From contig OZ022499.1 in assembly GCA_963989385.1 (NCBI GenBank), positions 75,330,203 to 75,394,202 of the forward strand: 64,000 nucleotides of DNA, written 5' to 3'. This DNA comes from Ctena decussata (taxonomy: Eukaryota > Mollusca > Bivalvia > Lucinida > Lucinidae). Positions within the stretch are counted from its first letter, which is position 1, and every line of letters begins with the position of its first letter. Below are positions 46,319 to 55,919 of this stretch, in pieces. Both the position numbers and the translations under genes were made by a program. The notes under the pieces are model-generated. The model saw only the letters and a list, made by a program, of their open reading frames with translations. It made no database searches and was not told the origin of the DNA.

Positions 46319-46792
46319 ATTTAGGAGCCTCGAAGCGCTGGCTTGCTAGGCTAGTGCCTGATGGAAGCAGAACATATTTTAAAATGTGAACGGGGTTCTA
46401 TTGCACACAGCCTTTTATAATCACCTGGGAATCGGCTCCATATGACTGAAATACAATTGAGTGGACCGTAAAATCGAAGCATCATCTGAACATGTTTATT
46501 TCCGTTTGCTAGGCAATATCAGTATAGAAAAATTGGTCAGAAAATGGAATGATTTTATCGCTATATTTATGTACGATATTTTGTGCTTTTAGCAGACGGT
46601 CCCTTGATACCAGTAAAAAAGTTATAGGTGATAAATTTTAACGAGTGTACTTACTCAAATCCAATGCATTATTACCATTTATATGCTTCTGACAGAGCGT
46701 CCAAAATATCAGATTTATAAATGTTATTTTATTTACTTTAGTCTTTGATTTATGACTAGCACATAATCTTAGAGAGAATGTACACAATTTCA
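46319..46792. other. mostly unassigned; SINE tail fragment at 46430-46480
   Basis: TCGGCTCCATATGACTGAAA TACAATTGAG matches the tail blocks at 3401-3450 and near 60008. The rest is AT-rich. Confidence 0.45.
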
Positions 46793-47050
46793 GGGAAAGC
46801 AACTCTGCCATTTTCATTTTGCCACCCTACTCAACGGTGGCCAACTCCTGAAGGAAAAAATCTGTTTTTTTTTCTTTTAAGAGTGGACAACAAGTTTGTT
46901 TTCCATTAAGAGTAGATTAGATCCCATTTTTGAAATTGCTTCATTGTCAAAGGAAGCGAGCAGGAATTCACGATTTTTTTTTAAATAAAATAAATAAATA
47001 AAAAGGCGGGAAAACATTCAGGTTTTGCCCATTCACCTTGATCTTAGGAT
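46793..47050 (+). repeat. R2 dispersed repeat, long copy
   Basis: CAATTTCAGGGAAAGCAACT, TGCCATTTTCATTTTGCCAC, GGCCAACTCCTGAAGGAAAA and AAGGCGGGAAAACATTCAGG: the fullest copy of R2, showing its order from 5' to 3'. Confidence 0.55.
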
Positions 47051-47193
47051 GATAAAAGTATAGACTTAAAACAAACAGCATAAGTACTGTTTATCATGCC
47101 AAGGTGGACAACTTACGTCACAATCACGTGGTAATAACGGTAAATATCTTCAAAAGAAAATCTCAGACCGAATGAGAAACTGTTATATCTCAG

Positions 47194-47403
47194 GGCCGTA
47201 TACATAAAGCCACTTAAGTCGTTGCTATGCGGTTGCTAAGGCTAAATATCTATTAAGGAGATTCCCTACAACTATGAAATTTGGTCTGGAGGAACAGTCT
47301 TTGTAAAACTGTTCCTTCAGAGCAATGTAGGGAATCTCCTTCAAAGAAATTTAGCCTTAGCAACAGCATAGCAACCACTTAAGTCGTTTTATGAATACGA
47401 CCC
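47194..47403. mobile_element. MITE family M2, copy 3 with CAG duplication
   Basis: TIR GGCCGTATACATAAAGCCAC, inverted ATGAATACGACC; CAG flanks 47191-47193 and 47404-47406. The right inner arm is shortened (AGCAATGTAGGG), so the hairpin is no longer perfect. Confidence 0.85.
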
Positions 47404-47488
47404 CAGGTCTTACAAGGCCCATTTCAATTTTGTAAAAAGCAGTTACCCAGTACTAATGTCATTTGTCTGAAGCAACCAGCGTTGGAAT

Positions 47489-47577
47489 ATGAAATGAAGC
47501 CATTAACCAGGACACTTTGGAAAACTGACCTCACGGTCAGTTTTCCGAAGTGTCCTGGAAAATGGCTTCATTTCATA
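47489..47577. repeat. 89-bp palindrome
   Basis: TATGAAATGAAGCCATT and AATGGCTTCATTTCATA; inner ACTTTGGAAAACTGACC and GGTCAGTTTTCCGAAGT. Confidence 0.75.
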
Positions 47578-48089
47578 AAATGATCGCATTTGGTAAATAA
47601 AAAGGACGGTGGCGCGGGGTAACTGCGCTTTATGGCATAAAAATCGGACTTTTAAGACCAGAGATATAGTGGAATTTCTTATTTGGTTCGAGAGTATTTT
47701 CTTTTGAAACGTAAGCTATTTACATATATAATCATGTGATCGTGACGTTCGTTGTCCGTGCACGTGACCCTCGCTGGATAGTAAAATTAATATGAATTGA
47801 TAAACCGCCATGTTGTTCGACATTTAATTAATAAATGAGAAACATTTTGTGACTTCCTGTTTGCACTGGCTATTCCAGCTAGTTTTTAATCTTAAGGGGA
47901 AGAACTTGTTCACATTTTTTTGACATCCGGTTTGCCCGCTTAGGAGAAAGTGGTCCTTCTGTAATAAGTCTAATCTTAAACGGAAGAACTGGCTTCTGTG
48001 GGAGGCAAATTTTCTTATGGCTTCCTCTTACAGTGTATCCACGGAACTGAACTGATAATGACATCAACGGGTAAAGATGTCCGAAAATT
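47578..48089. other. mostly unassigned; R2-like blocks 47930-48010
   Basis: GTAATAAGTCTAATCTTAAA CGGAAGAAC and the following GCAAATTTTCTT are loosely R2-like. Otherwise nothing. Confidence 0.35.
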
Positions 48090-48311
48090 TGAGCCGCGAC
48101 ACGAAACATCAACAAAATGGCATGTGCGCCCAGCGACGACTCAGATCAGGCTGGGCACCCACCCAGTATGTTCAGAGTCTTTGCTGTGCTCTTTAAGGGT
48201 AGCTTAGGGTCTAAGCTAGCTCTATGCGGGCAGCGAAAACTCTGATCAGACTCATCGGAGTCGTCGCTGGGCGCACATGCCACTTTGTTGGTTTTCTCGT
48301 GTCGAGGCTCA
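48090..48311 (-). mobile_element. palindromic MITE family P1, minus copy
   Basis: TGAGCCGCGACACGAAACAT and CTCGTGTCGAGGCTCA; the right inner arm is shortened (GACTCATCGGAGTCGTCGC). Centre GGGTCTAAGCTAGCTCTATG. Confidence 0.8.
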
Positions 48312-48472
48312 TTTAGAGAATTACGGCATAGCAAACTCCGAGTGTGTAGGCTGTAGAAGCTATTGCAGCCAGTGCGGACAAGAAATGCAAGAAAATCTGA
48401 AAGTACTCTTGAACTCCCTACTCGAGTTCATTTCCCAATAACTGATAAATGATTCTGACAAAAGATAATAAT

Positions 48473-48710
48473 TAAGCCACGACACGAGAAAACCAACAAA
48501 GTGGTTGTGCGCCCAGCGCAGACTCAGATCAGTCTGGGCATCCGCCCAGTCTGATCAGAGTCTTCGCTGTCCGCATGGAGGTAGCTGAGACCCTTAGCTA
48601 CCCTTTGAGCACTTAACGAAGGGTCTGATAAAACCTGGCGGCTGTCCCGGCTGATCTGAGTCTGCACTTGGCGAACAACCACTTTGTTGGTTTTCTCGTG
48701 TCGCGGCTCA
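48473..48710 (+). mobile_element. palindromic MITE family P1 flanked by 23-bp direct repeat
   Basis: TAAGCCACGACACGAGAAAA and CTCGTGTCGCGGCTCA; centre GCATGGAGGTAGCTGAGACC. A 23-bp word starting AATGATTCTGACAAAAGATA lies at 48448-48470 and again at 48711-48733, immediately after the element. Confidence 0.9.
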
Positions 48711-48733
48711 AATGATTCTGACAAAAGATAATA

Positions 48734-49278
48734 TGTTTTTGTCTTGCGCCTCCGGCATTTGGTGTATTAGCAAATGAACTGAAGCAAGCAGCAGCTAAAT
48801 TCAGATACAGAATGTGATATAAACAGAAAACAAAATGAAAATTATAAAACAGAAAATTAATAGAAACTGCAACAAAAGGCAAGCACAGAAGTTGCGCATT
48901 TAACAACAAAAAAAAATGATTTCTGCTCAGGCCGGTGATGCAAGGTGTGAGTGGTGGTCAGTGACACTACGTTACTTGTCGTGGTCAGACTCAATAAAAT
49001 CGAGGCTGGTATTTTCATTTCTGTAGTATTTTCCTTCCTTCCTAATGACATTACAATTTTATTAATTTAGAGACAAGAGCTTACAAATTCAAAACACCAG
49101 CAGTTGGAATGATAATCAATTAAAAAGAAGCATATGCCTGCTCAGATGACGTCAGTAACATCCTGTGTTACCGTCAGTTACTTTTTACGTTTTTGGCATT
49201 TCTACACATAATAACTGTTTTCAAATTTCTTTTCTGACACTGGTCTATGACTGATTTCATCATGCAGTCTTCAAATGG
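48734..49278. other. no recognisable feature
   Basis: AT-rich; overlapping minus-strand frames have no recognisable content. Confidence 0.35.
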
Positions 49279-50184
49279 AAAAGGACCTGGTATGATAAGG
49301 CCCATATTTGGCCCCCAGAAAACTCATTTTTCAAAAGTCGTATTTCGATAATAAAAATGTATTCATAGGAAATTTCAAACCTTGAATGTAACAGCGAACA
49401 CAAAATTAACCTGGGTTCTTTCAAAAAATATTTGTGATTTTTGTCCTGAGCAAACCTATACCCCCAGCGGATTCTGACGAAAATGATGAATTTGGTAGCC
49501 TTTTAGGTTTTCAAAATATATGAGCCCAGCCTCCAGCACATTTTATATTTTGTATACAGACAAAATTTTAATATATTTACATGCCATGAAAATATTAAAT
49601 GTGCTGGAGACCGGGCTCTGTGTTTATTTTTAACTTTTTGTTACCAAACTGGCAGCGTTTGGAACATTTTCCCTGTTTTCTCAACCTAAAAATGCCCATA
49701 TCTCCGCTCATAGACAAAATAAACATATGTTGTGGGTATTCATTTTCTTAGCCAGAACACAAGGAATAATTTGGTATACATTTCATTTTGTTATGTTAGA
49801 TCTTTGGTTAGCGTCTCTGGACTAGCAAACTTGAGTGGGTGGGGTACCTGGAGTTGCCTTGTGCAGTGCATAGGTAATTAGCAGTGCTATCTTACGTATA
49901 AGCATTTCACCAAAAGCATATCATTAAGAGCTTTCAAAGGCTATTGTAAAAGACTTATTTCTTTAAAGGAAAATGTAATAAACTCAAATTTTCTTGCAAG
50001 TTTCCTTCATTTTATGGAAACAACACAGGCATGTCAGAAAACATGTTATTCGGAGAATTAACAAACACGAAACATATTATTTCTTCTTGTTCCCATACGC
50101 ACAAATAATAAGCAATAGAAACCATGCAATTTTAAGAAAATTTGAATGGGGGCCAAAAACAGCCCTTATCATGCCAGGTCCTTT
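49279..50184. mobile_element. ~0.9-kb TIR element, unassigned
   Basis: AAAGGACCTGGTATGATAAG GCCCATATTTGGCCCCCA at the left is matched by TGGGGGCCAAAAACAGCCCT TATCATGCCAGGTCCTTT at the right, a ~38-bp imperfect TIR. An inner inverted pair GAGCCCAGCCTCCAGCACAT / ATGTGCTGGAGACCGGGCTC lies at 49522-49618. The 139-aa frame at 49994-50413 crosses the right TIR and is not transposase-like. Confidence 0.65.
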
Positions 50185-50461
50185 ATTGGCAAAATACGAA
50201 ATTTGTGTTTTCATTATTATCAACCAGCAAAAAAGTGACAAGGCAAATTTAAAAACTGTGTTGGTTATTTTATTATCAAGAAAAAATAAAGCAAAGGAAC
50301 AAAGGGCTTTCTTCTATGCCATAACTGGGCTACAACAGTATACAACAGAGTCAACGATGGCTGAACGCGTAGTTTCGTCTAACAATTCTGCCTTTGGTTT
50401 AGCGCACAAATGAATAGCATTTAGTAGCTTTACAATAAAAAGAGGATAACTAGAAACTAAG

Positions 50462-50600
50462 ATTTAAGGACGTCATTTGTCCAGACGCAGAAATCAATGA
50501 CACTACATTAGCAATCAGGCCAGGGTAAAGTTCCTTTTCATATTAGCCGGTACAGCTTATGTACAGATTACTCTGCCAATCATAGCGTTTATTCTTCTTC
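50462..50600 (+). repeat. duplicated block D1, copy 2
   Basis: Near-identical to 42317-42452 (AAGGACGTCATTTGTCCAGA, GCAATCAGGCCAGGGTAAAG). Followed 40 bp later by a half P1 element. Confidence 0.7.
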
Positions 50601-50641
50601 CTGTCATTTATCAGGTGCTTTCTCCTGCCGATAACCATATT

Positions 50642-50763
50642 TGAGCCGCGACACGACAAAACCAACAAAGTGGCATGCGCGCTCAGCGAATATTCAGATC
50701 AGCCTGGGCAGCTGCCCAGCCTGGTCAGATTCTTCTTTGTGCGCTATTCTAAGGGTCTAAGTT
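50642..50763 (-). mobile_element. palindromic MITE family P1, left half only
   Basis: TGAGCCGCGACACGACAAAA through TTCTAAGGGTCTAAG, then unrelated sequence. The right half is deleted. Confidence 0.75.
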
Positions 50764-50798
50764 TTGCTTGCAAGGGTGGACGCTAAACATAGAAAAAA

Positions 50799-50960
50799 AA
50801 CTTCTTTTCTCAAACAAATATTTACCCAAAGTCATTTAATTTTGTGTTTATACCGTTTCCGGGCTTGGCGATAATTGAATTATCGTCAAGCCCGGAAACG
50901 ATATAAACACAGAATTAAATGGCTTGGGAGTAAATATTTGTTTGAGAAAATCTGAAGTTT
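50799..50960. repeat. 162-bp palindrome
   Basis: AACTTCTTTTCTCAAACAAA and TTTGTTTGAGAAAATCTGAA; core TTTCCGGGCTTGGCGATAAT and ATTATCGTCAAGCCCGGAAA. Confidence 0.8.
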
Positions 50961-51474
50961 CTGTTGAAAGAACTTCAGCTTGTAATGTCACTGAAAACTG
51001 GAGGAGCATGGCCAACACTGCCATGCTCCGGAACCAATGGCGTCATATATCAGTAACCATAGCAACTAAGAGTTCATATTGATGTCTAAGTGCGGTCATC
51101 AACTCGTCACATAGCTAAGGTTCTGAGAACAACAGTTGGTAATTCCATTGTTGCTATTGTAACAGATCAATGGCATCATTTCGTAATTCGAGAAAAGCAT
51201 GGCATACAGTGTCGTCTCTCGTTATACGCGTGATGCTATCTGAAATTCATACAATGGAAAAGTGTGATTTTCTCAAACCTAAACTTCGTCCTCAAATAAT
51301 TTAATTCTCAGTTATAATAGATTCGTAAATAGTCAAAATAAGCAATTAAAGTATTCTTTGATAGCACTACAAAAAGACAACGTATCTGAAAGCTCAACTC
51401 AGGACCGACAGAAGAGCTTCATTATCTTAGATTTAATTGTTGTTATGTATATTATATGTTTCCCTTTTTCAGAA
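50961..51474. other. no recognisable feature
   Basis: A small inverted pair GGAGCATGGC...GCCATGCTCC lies at 51001-51030. Otherwise nothing. Confidence 0.4.
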
Positions 51475-51552
51475 AATGAACTGAAAAAAGTCCCAATAAA
51501 CGATAAGACTAAACACATACGACAGCATGGTGGTAATATGTATACAAAGTAA
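51475..51552 (+). CDS. weak terminal-exon candidate
   Basis: After a pyrimidine-rich acceptor (TTTCCCTTTTTCAG) the frame reads ENELKKVPINDK, TKHIRQHGGNMYTK and then TAA. The frame is also open upstream of the acceptor back to 51358, so the splice reading is not forced. I recognise no family. Weaker case than 36171-36255. Confidence 0.18.
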   Translation, partial: NELKKVPINDKTKHIRQHGGNMYTK

Positions 51553-51966
51553 AGCAAAGTCTCAACACATATAAACTCAGTTGTTTGTTAAATAGTCTCT
51601 TTTTTCCTCACTAATGGATTGTTATACTCAAACAAACAGAGACTTACTACATATTTAATGTGTTACAAATTAGATAATTGAGAGTGGTCGTAACTTCAAG
51701 AGATACACTCATGATCCACTATTGCCAGGAGAACTAATTTACTATGATGTACGGTGCGGTGAATGGCCGATAAAGTAAACAGATAGGCAATGATCAGGAA
51801 CTAATACAACCAGATCCCAAATCCCGCCCTCAAAATCAAAAGGGAAATAAGTATATACATAAATTGACAACAGTTTACATGAGACACGCACGGTTAATTG
51901 AATGAAAAGTTTTCCAGACAGGAGGTCATACAGCTACCCCAACTGAAAAGACCACTCACACAACAG

Positions 51967-52098
51967 GCCTAAAGGTTGTAAAACTTGAGTACTTTCTCAA
52001 ACTCAAAATAAAGCACATTGATTGGCTGCTCGGAAGCAGCCAATCATTGTGCTTTATTTTGAGTTTGAGACTATTTTCAAGTTTTATATCCTCGAACC
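51967..52098. mobile_element. MITE family M1, short variant with CAG duplication
   Basis: GCCTAAAGGTTGTAAAACTT and inverted AAGTTTTATATCCTCGAACC; flanked by CAG (51964-51966, 52099-52101). The interior AATAAAGCACATTGATTGGC folds on its complement, as at 43074-43219. Confidence 0.85.
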
Positions 52099-52170
52099 CA
52101 GGCGACCGAAAGCACGGACATGGACAACCAGAACAAGTAACAGTCACATCAGAACAAGTAACATTGAAAA

Positions 52171-52449
52171 TTGATTGATTGATTGATTTGATACTTAACG
52201 TCCACGGTAAACAACTATGGTCATGTCGGGACGGTCAGTTAACCTAGCCACACTATTCCTGGGCAGGTTTAGACCTCCTAAGCGGTTAACCAGTACTAAG
52301 TGCACATACTTTCGCCAGTAATTGACAACTGCCCTTCTTGAATCAGCGGAAGGAGAAACGAAAGTATGTGGCCTGACCGGGTTTCGAACCCAGGACCTCT
52401 GACTAATGAGTCAGGTGCCCTACCGGCCGATTGCGCTACGCGGCCTGGC
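52171..52449 (-). mobile_element. tRNA-derived SINE family S2, full inverted copy
   Basis: On the minus strand: tRNA-like head with B box GGTTCGAAACC (52380-52390), body GTTAACCGCTTAGGAGGTC and the tail CGTGGACGTTAAG ending in AATC repeats. As in the 18116 copy, the anticodon arm is non-canonical and the D-arm has a 4-base insert (CGGCCGG). Confidence 0.85.
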
Positions 52450-52720
52450 AAATAAGACTGAGGAACCACAACAGAAGTTCCTCATTGGAACGGCCAGTAA
52501 TTTACAGAGGGATGGGTGGTGGAGAGTGTATGTGTGTGATAGGGGGAGCTTAACTGAACCGTTTTTACTGGATTCAACCCCTTGCCCTCAGCATCTGCAA
52601 TTGTTCGAAACATATAGTTAGCTATTTGGTCCGCATGAAGGTTTCCTAACTCATCAATAAATCATTACAGGAAATAATAAATCAAAAACTATGACGAATC
52701 AAAGATGAGTTCTCACCGGA

Positions 52721-53506
52721 AACAACATTATGCTACACATGGAGATAGATCTCTGGGGTGTCAATCAACACCACGGCAAAGCATCGCAAACATTCAAAAG
52801 GCAGCGAGAATGTCAACCATTTCACAAATTTCGAAAGATATATGCTAAAATTTCAAACTTGAGGAAAAGCAGCCGCAGACATCGTGCTAGAGACGTCTTC
52901 CTTTTAACTCGCGAGTGCAGGCATCCCCAAGGCCCAAAATTACGACGGTAGTAGTTTTCGACGAAGAGAGAACCTGTAGCTAGCCAAATAATTCCACAGA
53001 ATTGAAGCCCAACTCTGCTAAGATTCATGTCGCAATAAGTCAGTCTTATGCTTTGTGAAATATTTTAGACAGACACTAAAAAGTAGGACGACTAACTCAT
53101 CATGCAAGCCAAACAGAACGATTCTTCCATCACATTTATTCTTTGTAACAATGAGATTTTTCTTTAATACTGCACTGAAATATTAGTTTAACATGCTTTA
53201 AGGGGTTGGTTTGGGTAGCGCTGGTGAGAGATAGAGACATGGTGGCGAGGAGGGTGAACATCTGTTTTTGTTGACAAACAAAGTTCTCAATTTTCATACT
53301 TTCTCTGTAGGTAGGTATAAAATATTCATCCCTAAAACTACCTTACAGTTTATGGATTGACAATACAACGCCACTTGAATATCCAAGGACATGCACTGAA
53401 AGAAAAGGAATTATAGAACCAAAAGAAAGAAATTATGTCATTATACACTGAATTTAGTATCTCTGAAGAGATATAAGACTATTAATTTAGCATCATACAA
53501 AGTATT
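52721..53506. other. no recognisable feature
   Basis: Frames at 52730-53028 on both strands overlap; neither matches a known family. Confidence 0.4.
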
Positions 53507-53868
53507 TGAGCCGCGACACGACTTTACCAACAAAGCGGTTGTGCGCCAAGCGCACTCAGATTAATCTGGGCATCCACCCAGTCTGATCAGAGTCTTCGCT
53601 ATCCGCACGGAGGTATCTTAGAGCGATCGTCTCTCATAGCTCAATATTGAGTCGCAATTTTACATCTTATATCGATTTTTTAACTGTGTTTATGTACATG
53701 TAAAATTGGTGAGACGTTAATAAAATTATCTTATCTTATCTATCTTAGATCCTTAGCCACCCTTAAAACGCTTAGCGGAGAATCTGATCAGACTGGGCGG
53801 ATGCCTAGGCTGATCTGAGTGTGCAAAGGGCGCACAACCACTTCGTTGCTTTCTCGTGTCGCGGCTCA
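53507..53868 (+). mobile_element. palindromic MITE family P1 carrying a nested insertion
   Basis: Ends TGAGCCGCGACACGACTTTA and CTCGTGTCGCGGCTCA. The centre GGAGGTATCTTAG is interrupted after 53622 and resumes with TATCTTAGATCCTTAGCC at 53741. Removing the insert gives an ordinary ~235-bp copy. Confidence 0.9.
53622..53740 (+). mobile_element. 119-bp LINE-tail-like insertion inside P1
   Basis: Flanked by TATCTTAGA (53614-53622 and 53741-53749), a 9-bp duplication. It ends GACGTTAATAAAATTATC TTATCTTATC, the AATAAA-plus-short-microsatellite tail typical of some non-LTR retroelements of molluscs. 5'-truncated LINE or dependent SINE; no coding part. Confidence 0.75.
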
Positions 53869-54206
53869 ATTTTAGAAACAACAACAAGGCGTTGGTGTCA
53901 ATCCTAATTGGCTGAGCACAAAAGAGGATTTCATTTAAAGTCTGCGTTTGTAATGCGATGAAATAATTCTTCGTCAACATTTGGCATTAAACTTTATTAT
54001 ATTACCATGAATTTGCGTGACTGGAAATACTGTATAATGGCAAGGCGTCAAACGAAAACAGCATTTCTCTGTCAAAATTGGACGCTTGAAATCGAAATTG
54101 ACGTCCAGGATAAATTCAAAGAAATTCAGGGAGGATTTATATTTAGAGACCTCACATTGACTTTCCAAATAAATGTACACTTATTTATTGCATTGTCAAA
54201 TCAAGG
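53869..54206. other. unassigned; 89-aa open frame 54007-54276
   Basis: The frame has a protein-like N-terminal half but runs into the R2 repeat. Not recognised. Confidence 0.25.
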
Positions 54207-54505
54207 AAAAGGTTTAAGCTTTCAGGAGAAGCATCTCAGAGTCTGTCATTTTCATTATTGCACCCCTTTTCAATGAGGTAAACCCTTACAGGAATAAATT
54301 TACTCCTGTAGGAAAACTCTTTGGCTTAAACGTATTTATTTCTCTTTCTTTCATAGCATATATAAAATACAACATACAAAATTTACTAGGACTGGAATGA
54401 AAGCTACTTGCTTATTTGGTTTTCTCCTTATTCTTTCTTTTAAAAGTAGACCCATTTTTTGAAGGGTTTTATAGTCATGTGAAGCAAAATGGCAGAAAAG
54501 CAGAA
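54207..54505 (+). repeat. R2 dispersed repeat, long copy
   Basis: TTTCAGGAGAAGCATCTCAG, TCATTTTCATTATTGCACCC, GGTAAACCCTTACAGGAATA and GAAGCAAAATGGCAGAAAAG, in the same order as at 46793-47050. Confidence 0.5.
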
Positions 54506-54859
54506 AAATACAGTCACCGTAAAACTGATACCCTGGAGCAGTGGGCTGAATAGCGTCATAAAACGTCAAACCAAGGTACATCGACATTTCTGTGTTGGCG
54601 TTTCAAAACTAGGATAACTAATTATATTAAAGCAATTGAGACTGCTTAAGACGTATGTCTTTGTGCTAGCATACTCTTCAAAAGTTTTCAGAATCAGAAG
54701 GTTGGCATCTGACGACCAGTGGCTTTAGTCAGGTAAATTATGGCAAATTATGGCACATCAAAGGGTTTTCCTTTACTCGAATTGAGTGCAAAGTTTTGAC
54801 CCTGTTTCATCTTCTGATTTTATGAGCATTACCGTGATGCCTCACTAAATGAGTTAGGG

Positions 54860-55057
54860 GCCATTGATTTTCAGGGAGCTGGGGAGCTCTAGCAATTTTT
54901 TTTCAGGGAGCTTAGGAGCAAACTCCTAGTAATTTTGGGGAGTTGGGGAGCACTCGTAGAATGTGATTTTCTGATGGGTTTAGGTTTCTGGATGGTGCAG
55001 CCCGTAAGACCCCCCCCCCCCCCCCCCAACCACCCCTTCTTTATGCATATTAATAAT
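54860..55057. repeat. GGGGAG-rich repeat and poly-C tract
   Basis: CAGGGAGCT(T)GGGGAGC-type words recur several times here and again at 55440-55550 on the other side of the P1 copy, so P1 split an older repeat. Poly-C at 55012-55027. Confidence 0.5.
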
Positions 55058-55288
55058 TGAGCCGCGACACGAGAAAACCAACAATGTGGTTGTGCGCCCA
55101 GCGCAGACTCAGATCAGCCTGGGCATCCGCCCAGTCTGATCAGAGTCTTCGCTGTCCGCATGGAGGTAGCTTAGGCCATTAGCTATCATTTCAGCGCTTA
55201 GCGAAGAGTCTGATCAGACTGGGCGGATGCCCAGGCTGATCTGAGTCTGCGCTGGACGCACAACCACATTGTTGGTTTTGTCGTGTCA
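55058..55288 (+). mobile_element. palindromic MITE family P1, right tip lost
   Basis: TGAGCCGCGACACGAGAAAA at left; right end stops at TTTTGTCGTGTCA. Inner arms CCAGTCTGATCAGAGTCTTC and the exact complement are well kept. Confidence 0.85.
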
Positions 55289-55602
55289 ATTATACTCAGC
55301 TGTTATAGTAGCACCACCTACTTTCTGATGAGCAGTCACACCTGACATAATACAAAACACCACACATTCATAAATGTTTACTTACTGAAATTTAATGCCC
55401 TGCAACTCTTATCAATCCACGAAAAATGTCGGAATCATTTGAAAATTTTTATGGAGCTGGGGAGCAGCTATAGTACTTTTAGAGATTAGGAAGCAGTGGC
55501 AAAATAATTTCAGGGAGCACGAAGAAATAATTTAAAGGACCTGGAGAGATTTGATTTTCATTTTAAGGGCACAAGGGCGCAATGACCACCCCCACCTGAG
55601 AG

Positions 55603-55700
55603 GGCCTCAACTCGGATTTAACGCCCCACCAACACATATTCTCATAAGGAGACGGGAGCTCGGTTTAAAGTCTCATCTGAAAGGCCTGAGAAGCGGTTGT
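55603..55700 (-). repeat. Meta-like SINE fragment, inverted
   Basis: Minus strand reads TTTCAGATGAGACTTTAAAC CGAGCTCCCGTCTCC then TGGTGGGGCGTTAAATCC, the body and tail of the SINE at 3200-3363. Confidence 0.65.
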
Positions 55701-55733
55701 TGTTTGGCCTGCATTCCAAGAATTAATGCGGAT

Positions 55734-55749
55734 ATATATATATATATAA
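55734..55749. repeat. (TA)n microsatellite
   Basis: Short run of alternating TA. Confidence 0.8.
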
Positions 55750-55873
55750 AGTCAATTTAGGGTGAATTGGTATTCCTCTATGTTTCTTGCCATTTTATTC
55801 TTTCATTTTCGCTTCCCCGGACAACAATAAAAGAATATGTTTTTTTTTCTGGTTTCGTCACCGGATATTGTCA

Positions 55874-55919
55874 GTGTCACTGACGAGGCTTTATTAGCCG
55901 AAACTGCGTAGTCTGGTCC
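55874..55919 (+). ncRNA. hammerhead ribozyme, unit 1
   Basis: Core CTGACGA (55880-55886), stem II GGCT/AGCC around TTATT, GAAA (55900-55903), stem III CTGCGTAG and cleavage triplet GTC (55911-55913) are all present. Stem I (GTGTCA with TGGTCC) keeps only about four pairs, two of them wobbles, plus an isolated G-C, so activity is probably reduced. Confidence 0.75.

Larger units (their letters stand above)
51787..52720 (+). repeat. dispersed repeat family R1, copy 3, interrupted
   Basis: GGCAATGATCAGGAACTAAT opens the copy; GAGGAACCACAACAGAAGTT and CATTGGAACGGCCAG continue it after two insertions: the M1 element at 51967-52098 and the SINE at 52171-52449. The end (TCCGCATGAAGGTTTCCTAA) matches the 114-bp unit at 21500. 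Confidence 0.55.

Noticed and set aside
49994..50413. 139-aa plus-strand frame
   Set aside because: Starts inside the TIR element, crosses its right end and continues in unrelated DNA; no recognisable domain.
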